A stretch of DNA of 64,000 nucleotides from Eleftheria terrae (GCF_030419005.1 NZ_CP106952.1:186001-250000), one strand, 5' to 3'; positions 46,005 through 55,434 are shown, counted from the stretch's first letter. A program made the numbers and translations. Notes: generated from the sequence alone by a model not told the origin.

Positions 46005-47288
46005 CTACTTCTGCCAACCATCGATGCGGTACAGCACCTCGACCAGCTTGCGCTCGGCCGTCCCGGAATCCGGAACGAACCAGGCCTCGAAGCGCGCCGG
46101 ATAGTAGACACCCGGATCGCCCGCATGCACCAGCACCGACTCGCGGAGACGGAACAGCTCGGCTCCCTGGCCGGACCAGCCGATCGGGCGTCGCGCCGTG
46201 GCCAGCACCTCGATGTTGCGGGTCGCCTCGAAGGCCTTGAGGTACACGCGCCCGGCTTCCCCCGGATTGGCCGCCACCTCGATCTCGAACGCCCCCGCAC
46301 CCCCGGCGAGCCGGATGTCGGGCGAGCCCGAGGCAACGCTGCCCGGCGGCAGCAGGCCACTGTGCCACCGGCCTGCGGCAAGCACATGCCCCAGCTCGGC
46401 CGCCACGCCGTCAAGCGCGTGCTGCAGTGGCTGGCCGTCGGGCCAGCGCGAGGACTGCCGCAGGCTGATGCGCAGGCGGGGCATGTCGATGAGCAGCCTG
46501 GCATGGTGCAGGCCGCCCTGCCCGTCGGACTCGAAGGCCAGCGGCAGGCGCCCCGGCAGGCCGGCGGCAGGCTCGCCGCCAGGGACGCCGGCAGCAGGCG
46601 CTGGGTGGGACTCGGTCGCCAGGCCGGAACGCAGCAGCACCACCACCTCGATGTCGAACCAGTGGCTGCGGTGCCGCGCGAAGTCGATGCTGCGCCTGGC
46701 CTCCATCTCGCCGCCGCCGCCCGCCTGGATCCGCCAGCCCGGGTGGCTGCGCAAGTAGCGCAGCAGGAGTTCGGTGTCGCGCTGCGTCAGGGCCGCCCAT
46801 GCCTGGGCGTCGAACCGGACCTCGGACCACCGGGCCGGCGGAGGTGCTGCGTCCGCCAGGCGCAGCAAGGGCCGATACGCCGGCTCATCGAGGGCCACGG
46901 GCTCGAGGCTCGGTGCCGGCTCCCGCAGGACCATGCCGGGCGGGATGTCGATGTCGCGTCCGAAGCCGTCCGGCAAGGCGCCGAGGAAAGCCGCCCCGAG
47001 CGCCACCACGATGCTCCACAGCGACACGATCACCGTGCCGAGGATGGAGAGCGCCGCGACGAGCTGGGCGCCACGCCGCCGCGCCCGGTGCTGGGCCCGC
47101 AGCGCCCTCGTCATGCCGACCGTGGCCAGTAGCACGCAGAGCAACAGGGCCGAGGAAAGCGGTCCGATCACGCCGGTGTCGAGCAGCCGCAGCAGGACGG
47201 CGTACAGCGCGGCAGCATTTGCAAGCAGGCCGGCCACGCAGGCCCAGGGGCTCTGCAGGCACCGGCTCAAGGAGGAGGTGAAGGGCAC
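46005..47288 (-). CDS. Hypothetical membrane-anchored protein
   Basis: 427 aa from a GTG; no clear Shine-Dalgarno is visible, and no better start is available. Three hydrophobic helices lie in the first 110 residues (CVAGLLANAAALYAVLLRL, SSALLLCVLLATVGM, ALSILGTVIVSLWSIVVALGAAFLG). About 310 residues of strand-rich soluble sequence follow, including two beta-sandwich-like stretches (HWFDIEVVVLLRSGL; GAFEIEVAANPGEAGRVYLKAF). I recognise no family. It lies alone between the glucanase operator region and the CopD-like pair. Confidence 0.65.
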   Translation of the reverse strand: MPFTSSLSRCLQSPWACVAGLLANAAALYAVLLRLLDTGVIGPLSSALLLCVLLATVGMTRALRAQHRARRRGAQLVAALSILGTVIVSLWSIVVALGAAFLGALPDGFGRDIDIPPGMVLREPAPSLEPVALDEPAYRPLLRLADAAPPPARWSEVRFDAQAWAALTQRDTELLLRYLRSHPGWRIQAGGGGEMEARRSIDFARHRSHWFDIEVVVLLRSGLATESHPAPAAGVPGGEPAAGLPGRLPLAFESDGQGGLHHARLLIDMPRLRISLRQSSRWPDGQPLQHALDGVAAELGHVLAAGRWHSGLLPPGSVASGSPDIRLAGGAGAFEIEVAANPGEAGRVYLKAFEATRNIEVLATARRPIGWSGQGAELFRLRESVLVHAGDPGVYYPARFEAWFVPDSGTAERKLVEVLYRIDGWQK

Positions 47289-47391
47289 GTTCTGGCAGGC
47301 AGGAAAGCAGCAAGGCCGCCACTCTAGAAAGGCGCGGTGAAGTCAGCATGAAGTCGTCGCCGGCGGTCCCTGCCCTGCACAGCGGCCCCGG

Positions 47392-47847
47392 CTATTGGAA
47401 CGGCTTGAGCACCGCCAGCCCCGCGATCAGGACCGTCGCCAGGGCCGCCCACCCGGCGGCCGCACCGGGGGCCCGGGGGGCTGCTGCATGGCCGTTGCCC
47501 TGCAGCAGCCGGCTCACCATCGCCGACTGCCGGCCGTGCCAGGCCGACAGGCCGACCACCAGCAACAGCTTCAGCTGCAGCCATGTCGCAGGCAGTGCGG
47601 CGAGCCCCACCGCCATGGCGAGCCCGAGCATCCACAGCACCAGCAAGGCAGGCGTGGCGACACGACGGTCCCATTGGCGGGCCGCCACCAGCAAGGCGCG
47701 GTTCTGCGGGTTCAAGGGGTGGGGATGGCGCTGCACCACGCGCAGGATGGCACTCAGCAAGAGCAGACCCGAGAGGAACAGGACCGCTGCCGCGAGATGG
47801 GCCGCCTTGGCGACCCCCAGCAGCGCAACGGCCGTGATTCCCGTCAT
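47392..47847 (-). CDS. CopD-family integral membrane protein
   Basis: 151 aa with four hydrophobic helices. The pattern GVAKAAHLAAAVLFLSGLLLLSAIL and WLQLKLLLVVGLSAWH, with His in membrane segments, matches the CopD/HemJ-like fold (compact copper-resistance or haem-binding domain). Its ATG overlaps the stop of the upstream gene as ATGA, so the two are coupled. Function unknown. Confidence 0.72.
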   Translation of the reverse strand: MTGITAVALLGVAKAAHLAAAVLFLSGLLLLSAILRVVQRHPHPLNPQNRALLVAARQWDRRVATPALLVLWMLGLAMAVGLAALPATWLQLKLLLVVGLSAWHGRQSAMVSRLLQGNGHAAAPRAPGAAAGWAALATVLIAGLAVLKPFQ

Positions 47848-48182
47848 CGGGCCTCCCCTGGCCGGGGCGGCGCGCACAGCTTGCGACGAAACAGATGGAC
47901 ATTGGCCAGGTTGCCCAGCGGGATGGCGGCCGCCACCACCGCACGCAGCACCTCGGTCCAGCGCCATTCGCCGGGCCGCATCACGCCCGCCAGCACCCAC
48001 AGGTAATAGACAAAGGCCAGGCCGTGCACGGGCCCCAGCACGCCCACCAGGCGGGCGTCTCCGGCCGCATGCTTCAGTGGCACCGCCACGCCCACCAGGA
48101 GCAGCAAGGTGCCACCCTCGACCAGGGAGGCGCGGCGCCACCGGCGGTAGTCGGGCGAAGGAGGAGAGGCGGGGGCGCGCAT
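47844..48182 (-). CDS. DUF3817-like small membrane protein
   Basis: 112 aa. I chose the ATG at 48182; a GTG at 48212 would add ten residues. Three hydrophobic helices: RASLVEGGTLLLLVGVAVPLKH, VGVLGPVHGLAFVYYLWVLAGV and VAAAIPLGNLANVHLFRRKL. The EG...PLK and GPVHG motifs are those of DUF3817, a membrane domain found alone or fused to transporters. Translationally coupled to the CopD-like gene. Confidence 0.75.
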   Translation of the reverse strand: MRAPASPPSPDYRRWRRASLVEGGTLLLLVGVAVPLKHAAGDARLVGVLGPVHGLAFVYYLWVLAGVMRPGEWRWTEVLRAVVAAAIPLGNLANVHLFRRKLCAPPRPGEAR

Positions 48183-48386
48183 GGTGTGGTCGTCGCTCGC
48201 AATGTTGAACACGGGGCGGAATCATCCCGCCACCGGCGGTTCGCCTCCAGCCGGCTGGTGCACAAAACCGAAAGCTTCCTGCCAACGCGAGAATGCCGGA
48301 GCGGCGTTGCGGTGCCTGTTTCTTCACCCTGCGCCGTGCGGCTGGCCGCCGTTTGCGAGCGTCCAGTGGCTCCTTAGAATCCTGCC

Positions 48387-49340
48387 ATGCACAAGATCGC
48401 CGTTCTCGCCTTCGACGATGTCATTGCCTTCGACCTGGCCACCCCGTGCGAGGTGTTCGGCCGCGCGCCGGTGCCGGCCCGTCGTGGTGGCTACCAGATC
48501 AAGGTGTGTGCGGCGTCGGACACGGTGGGCGCGGGCTGGTTCAGCCTGCAGCTGCGGCACACGCTGGACGACCTGGCCGAGGCCGACACCGTCATCGTCC
48601 CCGGCCTGTCCGATCCTTCCGGCCCCCTGCCGGCCGGCGTGCTGCGGGCGCTTCGGCAGGCAGCCCACCGGGGTGCGCGTCTCGTCTCCATCTGCACCGG
48701 TGCCTTTGTGCTGGCCGCCGCCGGCCTGCTCGACGGCAAGCGCGCCACCACCCATTGGCAGGTCGCCCCGGCGCTGGCGCGGCGCTACCCCGCGGTCGAG
48801 GTGCTGCAGAACGTGCTGTTCACCGAAGACGGCATGGTCTACACCTCCGCCGGTGCAGCGGCAGGCATCGATCTCTGCCTGCACCTGGTGGCGCTGGACC
48901 ATGGGGTGGGCGTGGCGGCCGAGACTGCCAAGCTCGCGGTGGTGCCACTGCAGCGAGCGGCAGGGCAGCCGCAGTATGTCCGGCGCCCTCGCGCCGCCGT
49001 GGAGCCGCCACTGCAGGAGCTGCTGGTCTGGCTCCTGAACCACCTGGACCGCGACCTCAGCCTCGACAACATCGCCGCCGCCGGCCGGTTGAGTGTGCGC
49101 ACCCTGCACCGGCGCTTCCTGGAGGAGACCGGGCTGTCGCCGACCCAGTGGCTGCTGCGCGCCCGCGTGAAGGAAGCGCAGCGCCTGCTCGAGGGCACGC
49201 GGCTGCCGGTGGAGCGGGTGGCCACCGAAGTCGGCTTCCACAGTGCAACCGCCCTGCGGGCGCACTTCAGGCGGCATGTGGGCGTGCCGCCCAGCGCCTA
49301 CCGGCGAGCCGGGCGTGAGGGTCAGACGGCAGCGCGCTGA
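48387..49340 (+). CDS. GlxA-family regulator: DJ-1/PfpI domain plus AraC helix-turn-helix
   Basis: 317 aa. Residues about 1-180 form a DJ-1/PfpI-like amidotransferase fold with the nucleophile-elbow Cys in VSICTGAFVLAAAGLLDG. Residues about 215-310 are an AraC-type double helix-turn-helix (LSLDNIAAAGRLSVRTLHRRFLEETGLSPTQWLL, VERVATEVGFHSATALRAHFRRHVG). Such regulators control catabolic genes for small nitrogen compounds such as choline, carnitine and arginine. No target is adjacent; the neighbours on both sides are far or divergent. Confidence 0.92.
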   Translation: MHKIAVLAFDDVIAFDLATPCEVFGRAPVPARRGGYQIKVCAASDTVGAGWFSLQLRHTLDDLAEADTVIVPGLSDPSGPLPAGVLRALRQAAHRGARLVSICTGAFVLAAAGLLDGKRATTHWQVAPALARRYPAVEVLQNVLFTEDGMVYTSAGAAAGIDLCLHLVALDHGVGVAAETAKLAVVPLQRAAGQPQYVRRPRAAVEPPLQELLVWLLNHLDRDLSLDNIAAAGRLSVRTLHRRFLEETGLSPTQWLLRARVKEAQRLLEGTRLPVERVATEVGFHSATALRAHFRRHVGVPPSAYRRAGREGQTAAR

Positions 49341-49719
49341 GGCACTGGCGCCTCAGGGCTGCGCGCCGGGTCGAGGTGGTCGACAACCGGTGCTGCCCGG
49401 CTCGGCCGCCGCGGCCGCGCCCTCCCCGTCCCGCGCCGCCGGCTCAGGTCCGGACCGCTGTGGCAGCCGGTCTCTCGGCGGCGCCGGTCGATCGCGCGGG
49501 ACAGCGGCCGCCGGCCTCTGTGCACGTCAACGCCCGGCCGGACGGTCTTCGGCAGCGCCGAGAAAAACGTCTCGAACGCCGGGCTCCTGGCGTTCTCGCC
49601 GCAGCCGCCGCGCCACCGTGCAGCGTTAGCATCCGCATCCGCCGCCCGCGTGCACGGACGGGTAGCGCAACAACAAGGCGACACCGGCGCAGGGTGATCG
49701 CGGAGAGGGAACCAAGAAC
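49341..49719. other. Intergenic region before hscC
   Basis: 379 bp. A hairpin CGGCCG-CCG-CGGCCG at 49403-49417 may end the GlxA transcript. The hscC ribosome binding site region GAGAGGGA lies at about 49704-49711. No heat-shock or CIRCE-type repeat is visible. Confidence 0.4.
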
Positions 49720-51435
49720 ATGATCATCGGCATTGACCTGGGCACGACCAACAGCCTCGTGGCCGTGTGGCAGGACGGACAGCCGCGCCTGCTGCCCAAC
49801 GCGCTGGGGGACCGGCTCACGCCGTCCTGCGTCAGCCTCGACGACGATGGCTCGGTGCTGGTGGGCCGCGCGGCGCGTGACCGCCTGCAGACCCATCCCG
49901 AGCGCACCGCCGCGGTATTCAAGCGCTACATGGGGAGCAACAAGACGCTGCGCCTGGGACGGCGCGAGTTCCGCGCCGAAGAGCTGTCGGCCCTCGTCCT
50001 CAAGTCGCTGAAGGCCGACGCAGAGGCCATCCTTGGCGAACCGGTGACCGAAGCCGTCATCACCGTGCCGGCCTATTTCTCGGACACACAGCGCAAGGCG
50101 ACCCGGGCCGCAGGCCAGCTCGCCGGCCTGCGCGTGGAGCGTCTGCTCAACGAACCGACCGCCGCCGCACTGGCCTATGGCATGCACCACCTGGACAGCG
50201 AGACCCGCTTCCTGGTGTTCGACCTGGGTGGCGGCACGTTCGACGTTTCCGTGCTCGAGCTGTTCGAGGGCGTGATGGAGGTGCGGGCATCGGCCGGCGA
50301 CAACTTCCTCGGCGGAGAGGACTTCGTCACCGCGCTGGTGGAGCTGTTCTTCACCCGGCAGGAACTGCCGGAGCGGCTGCGCAAGGAGCCGGTCTTCATG
50401 CAGCAGCTGCGGGCCCAGGCCGAGGCCGCGAAGTGCGCCTTGAGCAGCCAGCCAACGGCGACGATGCGGCTGTGGCACAAGGACAGCGACTACGCGCTGC
50501 AGATCGGCGAAGCCGAACTGGAGCAGGCGTGCGCGCCCCTGCTGGCCCGGCTTCGGGCGCCGGTCGAGCGGGCCCTGCGCGACGCCGACCTGCGCAGCAG
50601 CGAACTCAGCAACATCGTGCTGGCCGGCGGCGCGACGCGCATGCCGTTGATCCGGCGGCTGGTGACGACCATGTTCGGGCGCTTTCCCGCGATCGACCTC
50701 GACCCCGATGCGGTGGTGGCGCTCGGCGCCGCGGTGCAGGCCGGCTTGAAGGCGCGCGACCGGGCGCTTTCGGAAGTGGTGATGACCGATGTCTCGCCCT
50801 ACTCGCTCGGCGTGGAGGTCAGCCGGCGCCTTTCCGCCCACGATGCGTCACACGGCCACTTCGATCCCATCATCGAGCGCAACAGCCCCGTGCCCTTGAG
50901 CCGCGTGAAACGCTACCACCCGATGGCACCCGGGCAGACCGAAATGCACTTGAACGTCTTCCAAGGCGAAGCACGTCTCGTCAAGGACAACATCCACCTC
51001 GGCGAGCTGCGCCTGGTGCTGCCGCCGGGCCCGCATGAGGAAAGCGGCGTCGACGTGCGCTTTACTTACGATGTGGATGGACTGCTGCAGGTCGAAGCCA
51101 CGATCGTGAAGACGCAGGAGACGTCCACGCTGCTCATCCAGGGGCAGGCAGGCGGCCTGTCCGAGGAAGACATCGCGCAGCGGCTGCAGGCCCTGGCCGA
51201 GCTGAAGATCCACCCCCGCGAGAAGCTGGAGAACCGCACCTTGCTGGCGCGCGCGGAACGGCTCTACGAGCAGTTGCGGGGCGACGCCCGCGAGCAGCTC
51301 GGGATGCGGATCTTCGCTTTCGAGCGCCTGCTGGCAACGCAGGACGATCGGCTGATCGCGCCGCAGCGGCGCGGCTTCGAGCAGCTGCTCGATCACATCG
51401 AGCGCGACAGCTTCCTCAACGGCGCGCCCGACTGA
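49720..51435 (+). CDS. hscC: HscC-type Hsp70 chaperone
   Basis: 571 aa, shorter than DnaK (about 640). The ATPase domain is intact: [74 protein letters not shown]. The substrate-binding domain is present but the lid is short and the DnaK-type EEVD-like tail is missing, which is characteristic of HscC. The J-like protein gene follows 16 bp later, as expected for an HscC/DjlB-DjlC type pair. The client is unknown. Confidence 0.92.
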   Translation: MIIGIDLGTTNSLVAVWQDGQPRLLPNALGDRLTPSCVSLDDDGSVLVGRAARDRLQTHPERTAAVFKRYMGSNKTLRLGRREFRAEELSALVLKSLKADAEAILGEPVTEAVITVPAYFSDTQRKATRAAGQLAGLRVERLLNEPTAAALAYGMHHLDSETRFLVFDLGGGTFDVSVLELFEGVMEVRASAGDNFLGGEDFVTALVELFFTRQELPERLRKEPVFMQQLRAQAEAAKCALSSQPTATMRLWHKDSDYALQIGEAELEQACAPLLARLRAPVERALRDADLRSSELSNIVLAGGATRMPLIRRLVTTMFGRFPAIDLDPDAVVALGAAVQAGLKARDRALSEVVMTDVSPYSLGVEVSRRLSAHDASHGHFDPIIERNSPVPLSRVKRYHPMAPGQTEMHLNVFQGEARLVKDNIHLGELRLVLPPGPHEESGVDVRFTYDVDGLLQVEATIVKTQETSTLLIQGQAGGLSEEDIAQRLQALAELKIHPREKLENRTLLARAERLYEQLRGDAREQLGMRIFAFERLLATQDDRLIAPQRRGFEQLLDHIERDSFLNGAPD

Positions 51436-51451
51436 GCCGCAGGAACCGCCG

Positions 51452-53110
51452 ATGAACTTTGCGCCCTCCTTCCTGGCCCGCCTTGAGCTTGGCCCGGACG
51501 CGGATGAACGCGCGGTCAAGCGCGCCTATGCCAAACGCCTGAAGCAGATCGACCCGCAGGCCGATCCGGCCGGATTCCAGTCATTGCGCGAGGACTACGA
51601 GGCGGCCTTGGCCTACGTTCATCAGGCCGGTCCGGGCGACGGCCTGCCAAGCGTCGCCGGCGCCGCCAGCGGCGAGGACGGGGCCGCCACCACGGCCGCC
51701 GCGGACGTGCCGGCGGCACGCCCGGCACCGGGCGGCCACAGCCCGGCACCTGCACCTGCACCTGCACCTGCACCTGCACCTGCACCTGCACCTGCACCTG
51801 CACCTGCACTGGCACCGGCACCGGCACCTCCGGAGGCGCGCACGCAGGAGGGTCCCTGGAGCCCGGCGCAACTGCTGCACGGCGCCGAAGCGGCGGCAGC
51901 GGCTGTCTTCGAGGACTTCAAGGCCGGCCTGCAGCCGCCCCTGCAAGAGGAAGAAGCGGCCCGGCTGCTGCTCGAGCGCTGCATGAACGACGCCCGCCTG
52001 ATCAGCCTCGATGCCCGGCGCAGCTTCGAGGGGCGCGTCGCACGCCACCTTGCGCAGGGATGGCGCCCCGGCAACGAATTCTTGCTGGGGCCGGCGGTCG
52101 CCTGTTTCAACTGGCGTGACGACCCGCGGCGCCTCGCACCCTTCGGCGGCGTGGGCGAGTGCCTCAATGCCGCCATCGAGGAGCGCATGCTGTACGACGG
52201 CCAAACACCGCAACGTCGGCAGGAGCAGCGCGACCTGATCCGCCAGCTGCGCCGCGGTACCCGCCCGGCAAACCAGGTCCTGGTGACGGAACTCGGGATG
52301 CTCGAATTCTGTGCCCGGTGCTTCCCGAACTGGCTGCACCTGATCGCGCCCTTGCAGGACATCGAACGCTGGCGCGCGTGGTCCCGCGAGTTGATGGCTG
52401 CCGCGCCTGCTCCGGCTGCAGCGCCGCCACCGGCGCGCCCCTTCCGCGAGCCAGGCTGGATCCTGACCTGGCTGGTGGCCGGTCTCCTGGTCGTCGGTTT
52501 CCTGGTGTCGCTGAAGAGCGGTCGCGAGTCCACCGTGAAGCCGCAGTCCTGGCCCTCGACCCTGTCGGCGCCCTTGCCGCCAGTCAGGGCCCCGGGCGGC
52601 AGTTCCGACTTGGCGGAGCGCCTCTTCCCCAGCCAGGCGCCGCCGCCACCGGGGGGAACGCTCTTCCCGATGGGGCAGGACACGCTGGATGTGCCGATCC
52701 GCCCGGCTGCGGCTGGCGCCTCGGCGGCTCGTTCGCGTCGCGAGCGGAAGGATCAGGGCGCGCCGGCCGAGACCGGTGCGCCCGGCCGGCAGCAGAAGGT
52801 GGACCGCGACGCTGCACGGATGAAGGCAGCGGCCGCCATCGAGGCCGCCACCCGGCTCGACATGCCGGCGCCCCTCGCGGCGGGCACGGTGGAGGGCCAC
52901 GCACCGCCTTCCGCCGCGGCAACGGCCACCCGCGCAGCCACATCGAACAATCCCGCCTACTCGCTGACCGATGCACGTCCGGAAGCGGCCGCGGGATCAG
53001 CTGCGCTGCCGAAACCGGCCTATACGTTGAGGGATGCCGGCCTGGAACCGGTGCGCTTGGGGCAAGGCCTCGCCCCGCCCAAGGCCAAGCCGACGCCCGA
53101 TGAAGAGTAG
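51452..53110 (+). CDS. Degenerate J-domain membrane protein, HscC partner
   Basis: 552 aa. Residues 1-50 match the J-like domain of DjlB/DjlC proteins (FLARLELGPDADERAVKRAYAKRLKQ, FQSLREDYEAAL), but the HPD tripeptide position reads DPQ. An Ala-Pro dipeptide run (about residues 92-130) is encoded by a 10-copy hexamer. A middle helical domain (about 140-320) precedes one transmembrane helix (WILTWLVAGLLVVGFLVSL, about 336-354). The rest is a long Pro/Ala-rich tail with two related motifs, NPAYSLTDA and KPAYTLRDA. It probably tethers HscC to the inner membrane (inference). Confidence 0.82.
   Translation: MNFAPSFLARLELGPDADERAVKRAYAKRLKQIDPQADPAGFQSLREDYEAALAYVHQAGPGDGLPSVAGAASGEDGAATTAAADVPAARPAPGGHSPAPAPAPAPAPAPAPAPAPAPALAPAPAPPEARTQEGPWSPAQLLHGAEAAAAAVFEDFKAGLQPPLQEEEAARLLLERCMNDARLISLDARRSFEGRVARHLAQGWRPGNEFLLGPAVACFNWRDDPRRLAPFGGVGECLNAAIEERMLYDGQTPQRRQEQRDLIRQLRRGTRPANQVLVTELGMLEFCARCFPNWLHLIAPLQDIERWRAWSRELMAAAPAPAAAPPPARPFREPGWILTWLVAGLLVVGFLVSLKSGRESTVKPQSWPSTLSAPLPPVRAPGGSSDLAERLFPSQAPPPPGGTLFPMGQDTLDVPIRPAAAGASAARSRRERKDQGAPAETGAPGRQQKVDRDAARMKAAAAIEAATRLDMPAPLAAGTVEGHAPPSAAATATRAATSNNPAYSLTDARPEAAAGSAALPKPAYTLRDAGLEPVRLGQGLAPPKAKPTPDEE
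51746..51805 (+). repeat. Hexanucleotide tandem repeat GCACCT x10
   Basis: Ten exact copies of GCACCT encode alternating Ala-Pro in the J-like protein, followed by diverged GCACTG/GCACCG units up to about 51828. Being a multiple of three, copy-number change alters linker length but not the frame. Confidence 0.92.
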
Positions 53111-53429
53111 CGGTGCCCTCGCTTGCGCCAGGCCGGGCCGGGCGGCCCGGCAGCGGGGGGGCGGGGGAAGGAGCGCTCGTCCACCGGCTCCGTGAACAGG
53201 CTGCCGCGTGAGGCCGCGCACCGTGGGCAGCCACAAGGCAGCTCATCCCAGGAGACGGACCGGACGCGTCTTCAAGCGCTCCCGCCACAGGGCCGCCCCC
53301 TCCAACAGGGGTGGTTGCAAGCGGCGCAGCGAGGCGTCGAACCGCGGACTGCATCGGCCAGTGGATCAGCGGTCTTGCCTCGAACGGCCATGCGGGCTTC
53401 CACTGCCGGGCCCGACCGCTCGTGCGGGC
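53111..53429. other. Convergent intergenic region after the J-like gene
   Basis: 319 bp between two stop codons. It holds the strong hairpin at 53132-53151, then a G-run and GC-rich sequence without protein-like frames. Confidence 0.45.
53132..53151. terminator. Strong GC hairpin after the hscC / J-like operon
   Basis: GCCGGGCC and GGCCCGGC with a 4-base loop, 21 bp after the J-like stop. The stem is perfect over 8 GC pairs; no T-tract follows. Confidence 0.5.
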
Positions 53430-54698
53430 TCAGCGCGGCCGCAGCAGCAGGAACTCCATCCCCTGCCGACGCACCGATTGAATATCGAAACGCGACAAGG
53501 TCGACTGCCCCAGCAGGAGCTGGCAGTTCTCGCAAACCACCGCGGGCATGTCCTTCACCTCGAAAGGACCGATGCGCACCGAGGACAGCAAGATGCTCCG
53601 CGCAGCCACCTTGCGCCCGTCGGCGGTACGCAGCTCCACCCGGGACGCCACTTCACGGTAGTCGGCGTGCGCGGCCTCTAGCAGCTCCGGGCTGATGGTG
53701 GTGACGCTGGCCCCGGTGTCGACCAGGAAGCCGGCCGGCGCACCCTTGCCCAGCTTCAGCGGCGCATAGTAGTGACCTCCGTACATCGGCAAGCGCAGCA
53801 GGCGCTCATCGGCACCGGCAGCCCTTGACGTTGCCAGGCTCGCTTCGATGCTCATGCGCTGCGCCGCGAAGTAGCCGGGCCGGCCCGCCGCCTCGCGGCG
53901 GACGTCGTAGGCCTGCAGGAGCGACAGCGCCTCGTACGGACGCTGGCGGGCCAGCAGCAGCTTGGCCAGCCGCCCGCGCACGTCGACCAGGTCCGGGGCA
54001 ATGGCAAGCGTCTTGTAGAACCAGTCGATCGCTTCCTCCATGCGGCCGAGGGCAGCCAGGCTCTCGGCGTAGAAGGCGAACAGGTCGTAGGCGCCTTCCC
54101 CGAGGGCCAGCGCCTGCTCGAAATGCTTCAGGGCTTCGGCATGCCGCCCGGTTCGGGCCAGGGCCAGCGCAAGGCGGGCCTGGGCAGCGCCGTCCTGTGG
54201 ATGCAGCTCGGCATAGCGCTGCCACAGCCCGACCGCGCATTCCAGGTCGCTGTGGCGCAGGCAGTTCTCGCTGCGCGCCTGCAGCTGTTCGATGGAAAGC
54301 CCCTCGATGTCGGCGCTGGCGACATAGTGGGCGTAGAGGCGAACGCCGCCCCAGGTGGCCGCGGGCAGCAGCAGGAGCGCCAGGCAGCTGAACAGGAAGA
54401 CCTTGAAGCGCCGTCGCTGGTTGGCGCGATGGCTGACCAGCGTGTAGATGCCGACCGCCACCATCGGCCATATCAGCGTGCCGATGGCCGCGCCGGTCGC
54501 TTCGGCGCCGCCACCGCCACGCTGCACCACCAGCCCTACATTGACCGCGGCCGCTGCGAGGAAAGCCAGCACCGCCCCTGCCCGCAGCGCGGGCCCGGCC
54601 GCCGGCCGGCCGTCATCGCGCATGAAGCTGAGTTGCTGAACATAGGGGTGGTCGGTATCGGCCGCCAGGGCGACGGGCTCCTGCCGCAACTCGGACAT
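53430..54698 (-). CDS. Membrane protein with TPR repeats and a clan AA aspartic protease domain
   Basis: 422 aa. The start at 54698 has AGGAAG upstream. Three hydrophobic helices lie within residues 35-125. TPR-type helices follow from about 135 to 285 (AELHPQDGAAQARLALALARTGRHAEALKHFEQALALGE and a second round). The C-terminal domain has the retropepsin-like motif GFLVDTGASVTTIS with catalytic Asp327 and a later LLLGQSTLSRFDI, as in bacterial single-domain aspartic proteases that act as dimers. TPRs probably bind the substrate or partner. It is convergent with the hscC operon; a functional link is possible but unproven. Confidence 0.85.
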   Translation of the reverse strand: MSELRQEPVALAADTDHPYVQQLSFMRDDGRPAAGPALRAGAVLAFLAAAAVNVGLVVQRGGGGAEATGAAIGTLIWPMVAVGIYTLVSHRANQRRRFKVFLFSCLALLLLPAATWGGVRLYAHYVASADIEGLSIEQLQARSENCLRHSDLECAVGLWQRYAELHPQDGAAQARLALALARTGRHAEALKHFEQALALGEGAYDLFAFYAESLAALGRMEEAIDWFYKTLAIAPDLVDVRGRLAKLLLARQRPYEALSLLQAYDVRREAAGRPGYFAAQRMSIEASLATSRAAGADERLLRLPMYGGHYYAPLKLGKGAPAGFLVDTGASVTTISPELLEAAHADYREVASRVELRTADGRKVAARSILLSSVRIGPFEVKDMPAVVCENCQLLLGQSTLSRFDIQSVRRQGMEFLLLRPR

Positions 54699-55089
54699 CT
54701 TGACTTCCTGCGGTGGATGCAAGCCGCAGCGGTGCCATGGCCCCCACGGCCGGCATTTCCCCTCCTGCACTCCATCCCCACGAAAATTATGCCGCCTGGC
54801 CGCCACCCGCAGCGGGCATGCCGCGGCGCAATGGGGCTGCGCTGCGGCAATCCTCCGCGGTGCCAACGGTATTCAAGCTGGCCGGCGCAAGCTGCCGCGT
54901 CGCCGCCGCGCGCAGCGGAGCGCTTGTCCCGGTTTGATAGGCGCCCTCCTCCTGGCAGGCCGACAGCGCAGGCTCCTGGGCGTGCACCCCCTGCCCACCG
55001 CTTCGTCCGCCGGCCTCCACGCGCTCGCGACGCCCCTCTTTAAATGAGAATGATCTCTCAATAGAATCGCGGCCAGCTCTCGCCATCGC
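54699..55089. other. Divergent regulatory region with Fur box
   Basis: 391 bp between the divergent starts of the protease gene and the small CxxC gene. The 3' end carries a Fur-type site inside a good sigma70-like promoter (55039-55067). The rest has no recognisable feature. Confidence 0.55.
55039..55067 (+). promoter_or_regulatory. Fur-regulated promoter
   Basis: TTTAAA (55039-55044) and TAGAAT (55062-55067) are spaced 17 bp, a good sigma70 pair and strikingly AT-rich for this genome. The spacer holds TGAGA-N6-TCTCA within AAATGAGAATGATCTCTCA (55042-55060), which resembles betaproteobacterial Fur boxes. Iron repression of the following receptor and ABC genes is inferred. Confidence 0.65.
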
Positions 55090-55434
55090 ATGCAACGCCT
55101 CCTGCTTCGACTCCTGCTCCTGGCCGTGTGGTTCAACACGGCCATGGCGTTGCCCTTGCATCAGGCCGAACACATCAAGCGCCTGGCCTCCAGCGCGCTG
55201 GAGCTGCAGGCGGAGGCCGGCAGCCGCCGTCCCGCGCAAGACCCCGACCTCTACGAACAGTGCGAGTGGTGTGCGGTCTACGCGCAGTTCGCCGGCATGG
55301 TGCCGGACGGGGCCGCGTTGTGGCCGGGCGTCCTTGTGTCGCCCGCGTCCTACGAAACGCCGAAGCCGCAGGCCTTCTTCCCGGCGCACCGGGCCTGGTC
55401 ACCCGCGTCCCCTCGCGGCCCGCCACTGGCTTGA
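55090..55434 (+). CDS. Small exported protein with CxxC, DUF2946-like
   Basis: 114 aa. N-terminal hydrophobic signal (MQRLLLRLLLLAVWFNTAMA). The mature part has one CEWC motif in YEQCEWCAVYAQFAG and a Pro-rich tail. Similar short proteins with a CxxC (DUF2946 type) often precede TonB-dependent receptors for metals. It is the first gene after the Fur-type promoter and 134 bp before the receptor. Metal binding is inferred only from the CxxC and context. Confidence 0.7.
   Translation: MQRLLLRLLLLAVWFNTAMALPLHQAEHIKRLASSALELQAEAGSRRPAQDPDLYEQCEWCAVYAQFAGMVPDGAALWPGVLVSPASYETPKPQAFFPAHRAWSPASPRGPPLA

Noticed and set aside
51516..51827. Minus-strand frame with a Val-Gln/Val-Pro repeat
   Set aside because: Product of reading the GCACCT repeat backwards; no gene features.
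51746..51828. Possible CRISPR-like repeats
   Set aside because: The unit is 6 bp without spacers, inside a coding frame as Ala-Pro; it is a simple tandem repeat.
53042..53056. TGGAACCGGTGCGC as another LacI-type operator
   Set aside because: It lies inside the J-like coding sequence and its right arm does not pair with the left.
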